From positions 1-9,212 of the forward strand of contig CAYHKW010000042.1 in NCBI GenBank assembly GCA_964357385.1: 9,212 nt of DNA. The letters run 5' to 3'. This document shows positions 6,461-9,212 of the stretch, piece by piece; the first letter of the stretch is position 1, and the number at the start of each line of letters is the position of its first letter. This DNA is from JAHFJA01 sp964357385 (lineage in GTDB: Bacteria; Patescibacteriota; Patescibacteriia; JACQRZ01). The notes under the pieces were generated by a model, which worked only from the letters and a program-made list of their open reading frames with translations, was not told the DNA's origin and did not search any database. A program made the position numbers and the translations under genes.

Positions 6461-6467
6461 GAGGGAG
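6461..6467 (+). promoter_or_regulatory. Shine-Dalgarno-like site of the 85-aa gene
   Basis: GAGGGAG ends 6 nt before the ATG at 6474. It is one of the few purine-rich ribosome binding sites at normal spacing in this window and supports the chosen start. Confidence 0.6.
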
Positions 6468-6473
6468 CAAGGA

Positions 6474-6731
6474 ATGAAAAAAGAAGTTATCATCACGTTG
6501 ACAGAAGGGGGAATGAGCAAGGAAGGAGCTATTAAAAAAGAGATTGAAAATATGGGAGGGGAGTCGTTAATAATTTTTTCTGCAAAAGGATTCATAAGTG
6601 GGATGGTGCCAGAAGAAATAATTAGTTCTATTCATCTTCTTGATGGAATAATTCATATAGAACACGATCCAGGCTTTCGTGTTCTCAAGTCTAGGAAGGA
6701 TATTGAAATACCCCAGCTGTCGGCCCTGTAA
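6474..6731 (+). CDS. Small protein resembling a free-standing I9-type propeptide/protease inhibitor (85 aa)
   Basis: The 85-aa protein looks like a compact ferredoxin-like alpha/beta domain: strand KKEVIITL, helix SKEGAIKKEIENMG, strand SLIIFSAKGFISGMV, helix PEEIISSIHLL, strand IIHIEHDP. The order and the spots 'GF-small-G-MV' and 'xxIIHIEHDPG' resemble the inhibitor I9 domain that forms the prosegment of subtilisin-type proteases and also occurs alone as an inhibitor or chaperone. No subtilase is encoded next to it, and it has no signal peptide, so it would act in the cytoplasm. ACT-like or other ferredoxin-fold domains are alternatives. A ribosome binding site and a terminator flank it, which supports a real single-gene unit. 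Confidence 0.6.
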   Translation: MKKEVIITLTEGGMSKEGAIKKEIENMGGESLIIFSAKGFISGMVPEEIISSIHLLDGIIHIEHDPGFRVLKSRKDIEIPQLSAL

Positions 6732-6747
6732 AAGAGAGTCGACCACT

Positions 6748-6775
6748 AAGACCCAAACGGGTCTTTTACTTTTTC
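6748..6775 (+). terminator. Intrinsic terminator
   Basis: AAGACCC (6748-6754) pairs perfectly with GGGTCTT (6759-6765) around an AAAC loop and runs into TTACTTTTT. It ends transcription of the 85-aa gene and isolates the downstream NuoB-like operon. Confidence 0.85.
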
Positions 6776-6798
6776 CTAATAATTAGTCAAAAAATCCC

Positions 6799-6826
6799 TT
6801 GACAGGGGTATTGTCAGTGGTACGAT
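6799..6826 (+). promoter_or_regulatory. Predicted promoter of the NuoB-like/HyfB-like operon
   Basis: A consensus -35 TTGACA (6799-6804) is followed after 16 nt by TACGAT (6821-6826, four of six to consensus). The expected start site is near 6833, leaving a leader of about 80 nt. The -35 box overlaps a short inverted repeat TGACA(N7)TGTCA (6800-6804 and 6812-6816), a possible operator. Confidence 0.6.
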
Positions 6827-6835
6827 AAGACAGTT

Positions 6836-6863
6836 ATACCCAAAGGGCATACCCCGAGGGCAT
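6836..6863 (+). promoter_or_regulatory. Two tandem near-palindromic 15-mers in the leader (possible operator or RNA switch element)
   Basis: ATACCCAAAGGGCAT (6836-6850) is repeated as ATACCCCGAGGGCAT (6849-6863), 13 of 15 identical and overlapping by two bases. Each is itself close to a palindrome, ATACCC-N3-GGGCAT, with one mismatch between half-sites. They lie just after the predicted transcription start, the usual place for a repressor site. As RNA, the units could instead form alternative hairpins, since GGGCATACCC spans both. Confidence 0.5.
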
Positions 6864-6916
6864 CTACGACCTGCGGTATTTTCAAATTTTCACTGTAACT
6901 CTGTAAAAGTCACTAT

Positions 6917-7441
6917 ATGTGGCGTTTTTTTAAGACGATTCTTGCTCATAGCGGTACGACTATTCCAGTTTCCCAGCTTGCTTCGGATCCTGAGGTTGCA
7001 ACCATCGGCAAAGAACTAGACAAAAAAATCAAAAAACTTTTTAACGGTTCTCTTGCGATACGCCAGGTAGACGTCGGTTCAGACAATGCCTGCGAGCAGG
7101 AGCTTACTGCATTAGGAAATGCCTATTACGACGTTGAACGTTTTGGTATCCATTTTGTTGCATCACCCCGCCATGCGGATATGTTGATGGTAACAGGTCC
7201 TGTTTCACGCAATAGCGTTGAAGCACTCAAAAAGTCATACAATGCCACGCCAAACCCAAAAATTGTTGTTGCCGTAGGGGATGGTGCAATTAATGGCGGT
7301 ATTTATAAGGGTTCGTATGCAATTGTGGACAGTGTTGATCAAATCATCCCTGTCCATTTTTGTATTCCGGGAGATCCGCCAAGTCCGCGGCAAATACTCC
7401 GGGGGTTGCTTGAAATATTAGGAACACTTGAAAAACGATAA
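6917..7441 (+). CDS. NuoB/HycG-like small subunit lacking three of four [4Fe-4S] cluster cysteines
   Basis: The protein belongs to the family of complex I NuoB and the small subunit of group 4 hydrogenases (HycG, HyfI), which normally bind the proximal/N2 [4Fe-4S] cluster at the membrane junction. The 174-aa product has the family stretch YYDVERFGIHFVASPRHADMLMVTGPV (about 70-96, hydrogenase-type) and PSPRQILRGLLEIL near the end. Compared with the usual motifs GSCNxCE, GACxxxGG and PGCPPxP, it reads GSDNACE (D56, C59), GDGAINGG (G123) and PGDPPSP (D153). Only the second cysteine remains; Cys149 is not at a ligand position. The fold residues around each site are intact, so this looks like constrained change rather than decay. 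It resembles hydrogenase-related (Ehr) complexes. Start ATG at 6917 has only weak ribosome binding. The HyfB-like gene starts 1 nt after the stop. Confidence 0.92.
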   Translation: MWRFFKTILAHSGTTIPVSQLASDPEVATIGKELDKKIKKLFNGSLAIRQVDVGSDNACEQELTALGNAYYDVERFGIHFVASPRHADMLMVTGPVSRNSVEALKKSYNATPNPKIVVAVGDGAINGGIYKGSYAIVDSVDQIIPVHFCIPGDPPSPRQILRGLLEILGTLEKR

Positions 7442-7442
7442 T

Positions 7443-9212
7443 ATGTCTGTCCAGCTTCTCTATACTCTTACATTGATTTTCTTTGGCGCTGGTGCGCTGG
7501 GGGCGGTGTCTCTCTATAAAACAGGAAGATATGCCCATTATTGGGCGCATGGATTTGTAATGTTGGCATCAGTAACTGGCCTTTTGTCGGGGGTATCGGT
7601 ACTAAAAAGCGGCGTGCCAGTACAGTTTAATCTCATTGCACTCAAAGGTATTACGATCCCTTTTATTGTTTCCATTGATGCGTTTTCAGCGGTATTTATG
7701 ATGCTGATTGCCGTACTGACGTTCTGCGCTTCTTGGTATGGTCTTGCCTACATGAAGCATTATGAAGGACGATATTCTTTGGCTCGGTTTGGGGTTTGGT
7801 ATGCGATTTTTGCTGCCAGCTTGATGGGGGTAGTGAGTACTCAATCCGTGTTTACTTTCTTGTGGTGGTGGGAAGTGATGTCCATTTCTTCCTATTTCCT
7901 CGTAACATACGACTACCGCAACGAAGCCAATATTCGTGCAGGAACACTGTATTTGGTTATGACACAAATCGGTACTGCCTGTATCGCTGTAGCAATGCTT
8001 CTGATGGCATTGGCGACGGGCGCGCTTGATTTTGCCTCCATTGGTTCAGTAAGTGCGTCGCTGACCGGATGGTTCCCTCACGTCGTATTTGCATTATTCC
8101 TTATTGGGTTTGGTATTAAGGCAGGTATTATTCCTCTCCATGTGTGGCTTCCGGAAGCACACCCTGCCGCTCCTTCTCACGTATCGGCATTGATGTCAGG
8201 GGTAATGATCAAATTGGCTATCTACATGCTTGTTCGTGTCTTATTTGAATTATTGCCGTTGTTCCATCTTTGGTGGGGGATGGTGATCGTCATTTTGGGT
8301 GCATTGTCGGCATTGTTGGGTGTTTTGTATGCTTTGACGGAGCATGACATGAAGCGATTGCTTGCGTATCACAGCGTTGAAAATATCGGTATTATTTTGT
8401 TGGGGATCGGCAGTGCAATCATGCTCAAATCAATGGGTTTTGATGCGCTTGCGTTACTCGCATTGGTGGCGGGGGTATTTCATACTATCAACCACGCAAT
8501 CTTTAAATCACTTTTGTTTTTGGGTGCCGGTGCCTTGTTTTTCAAAACTCATACGCGTGATATTGAAAAATATGGAGGGCTTATCAAGCTTATGCCATGG
8601 ACGGCCGCACTCTTTTTAGTTGGTGCGGTGGCGATTTCTGGTCTTCCGCCGTTTAACGGATTTGCCAGTGAATGGCTGACATTCCAAACAATGTTTGCTG
8701 GCGTTGCCTTGGGTCTAGGAATGAAAGTTCAATCATTGTGGATCGGTGCGACCATTGCACTGGCTCTTACCAGTGGTTTGGCTGCTGCTTGTTTTGTAAA
8801 AGCATTTGGCGTGAGCTTTTTGGGAAGAGCACGTACTGATGTTGCCAAATCAGCAACTGAGGTATCGTTTACCATGATCGGGCCAATGGTAGTATTAGCA
8901 GTCTTGTGTCTTGTATTCGGGGTATTTTCATCAACGAGCGTCATTCCGTATTTGAGCGCTGTTTTGCAAAATTTTGTTCTCGCAACTTCGGTCTCCTCAT
9001 GGCCTACGCTTGCAAGCATGCCAACGCCATGGGGGTTTGATCTCTCTAACCTCTGGGCCTTCGGTATTTTGGTGATATTAGGATTGTTGGTGGTGGGGTT
9101 TGTCAGAATATGGGGAGGAAAGCGTACGGTTACCCGTGATATTCCATGGGATTGTGGTGTTGATATTACTCCTCGCATGGAAATCAGTGCATCGGCGTTT
9201 TCTCGCTCTCTC
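7443..9212 (+). CDS. HyfB/NuoL-like proton-translocating membrane subunit (3' truncated by window)
   Basis: This is an antiporter-like subunit of the NuoL/M/N-Mrp family, most like HyfB of hydrogenase-4-type complexes. The frame is open for 590 codons to the window edge and carries at least twelve hydrophobic helices. Channel residues are intact: Glu144 in FLWWWEVMSISSYFLV, Lys226 in GFGIKAGIIPLHVWLPEAHP, Lys257 in SGVMIKLAIYML, the HSVENIG motif (310-316) and Lys355 in NHAIFKSLLFLGAGA. SGLPPFNGFASEWL follows. The last visible part WDCGVDITPRMEISASAFS matches the HyfB signature 'WDCG...TPRMxYTATSFS', which separates it from NuoL/NuoM. Full relatives run to about 650-680 aa, so the end lies just outside. 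It follows the NuoB-like gene by 1 nt and should be translated with it; further subunits (NuoH-, NuoD-like) are expected downstream. Confidence 0.94.
   Translation, partial: MSVQLLYTLTLIFFGAGALGAVSLYKTGRYAHYWAHGFVMLASVTGLLSGVSVLKSGVPVQFNLIALKGITIPFIVSIDAFSAVFMMLIAVLTFCASWYGLAYMKHYEGRYSLARFGVWYAIFAASLMGVVSTQSVFTFLWWWEVMSISSYFLVTYDYRNEANIRAGTLYLVMTQIGTACIAVAMLLMALATGALDFASIGSVSASLTGWFPHVVFALFLIGFGIKAGIIPLHVWLPEAHPAAPSHVSALMSGVMIKLAIYMLVRVLFELLPLFHLWWGMVIVILGALSALLGVLYALTEHDMKRLLAYHSVENIGIILLGIGSAIMLKSMGFDALALLALVAGVFHTINHAIFKSLLFLGAGALFFKTHTRDIEKYGGLIKLMPWTAALFLVGAVAISGLPPFNGFASEWLTFQTMFAGVALGLGMKVQSLWIGATIALALTSGLAAACFVKAFGVSFLGRARTDVAKSATEVSFTMIGPMVVLAVLCLVFGVFSSTSVIPYLSAVLQNFVLATSVSSWPTLASMPTPWGFDLSNLWAFGILVILGLLVVGFVRIWGGKRTVTRDIPWDCGVDITPRMEISASAFSRSL

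Noticed and set aside
7796..8029. Other small frames inside the HyfB-like gene and on its complement
   Set aside because: They are shadows of the long conserved reading frame.
1..9212. CRISPR arrays, tRNA or rRNA genes, insertion sequences with transposase
   Set aside because: I saw no regularly spaced repeats, no tRNA-like cloverleaf and no transposase or integrase motif.

Overview
The window is bacterial and densely packed. It looks like a genome of the Patescibacteria (CPR) type, probably Parcubacteria-like. That assignment is inference from the compact layout, very small intergenic gaps, many short unknown proteins and scarcity of Shine-Dalgarno sequences; there is no rRNA or other phylogenetic marker beyond ATP synthase. 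All ORFs are consistent with the standard bacterial code.

Positions 1-3517 hold the end of an F1Fo ATP synthase operon in the usual order: the C-terminal part of alpha (atpA), gamma (atpG), beta (atpD) and epsilon (atpC), all on the + strand. Between atpD and atpC lies a 140-bp non-coding element bounded by perfect 19-bp inverted repeats, with a perfect 10-bp hairpin inside it.

Positions 3518-6770 are an accessory stretch, apparently more AT-rich in places. It has a promoter followed by three tightly packed small genes of unknown function (68, 89 and 62 aa; the last two carry membrane segments). Next come an Mrr-like PD-(D/E)xK nuclease and a truncated P-loop kinase/ATPase fragment that runs tail-to-tail into a Fic-family AMP-transferase on the - strand. 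The last gene is an 85-aa protein resembling a free-standing I9-type protease propeptide/inhibitor, closed by a good intrinsic terminator.

Positions 6771-9212 begin a second bioenergetic operon. A promoter and two tandem near-palindromes precede a NuoB/HycG/HyfI-like small subunit and then, 1 nt later, a HyfB/NuoL-like proton-translocating subunit that runs off the window. The NuoB-like protein keeps its family fold signature, but three of the four cysteines that hold the proximal [4Fe-4S] cluster are replaced (Asp, Gly, Asp). The membrane subunit keeps the Glu and Lys residues of the proton channel. This suggests a complex-I/group-4-hydrogenase-related machine (Ehr-like) that cannot carry electrons through the usual N2-type cluster, encoded next to the ATP synthase that would use or supply its ion gradient. 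This is the most interesting system in the window.

A second genome-level oddity is that several genes with intergenic leaders (atpD, atpC, the Mrr-like gene, fic) lack a Shine-Dalgarno sequence and instead have a pyrimidine tract directly against the ATG.
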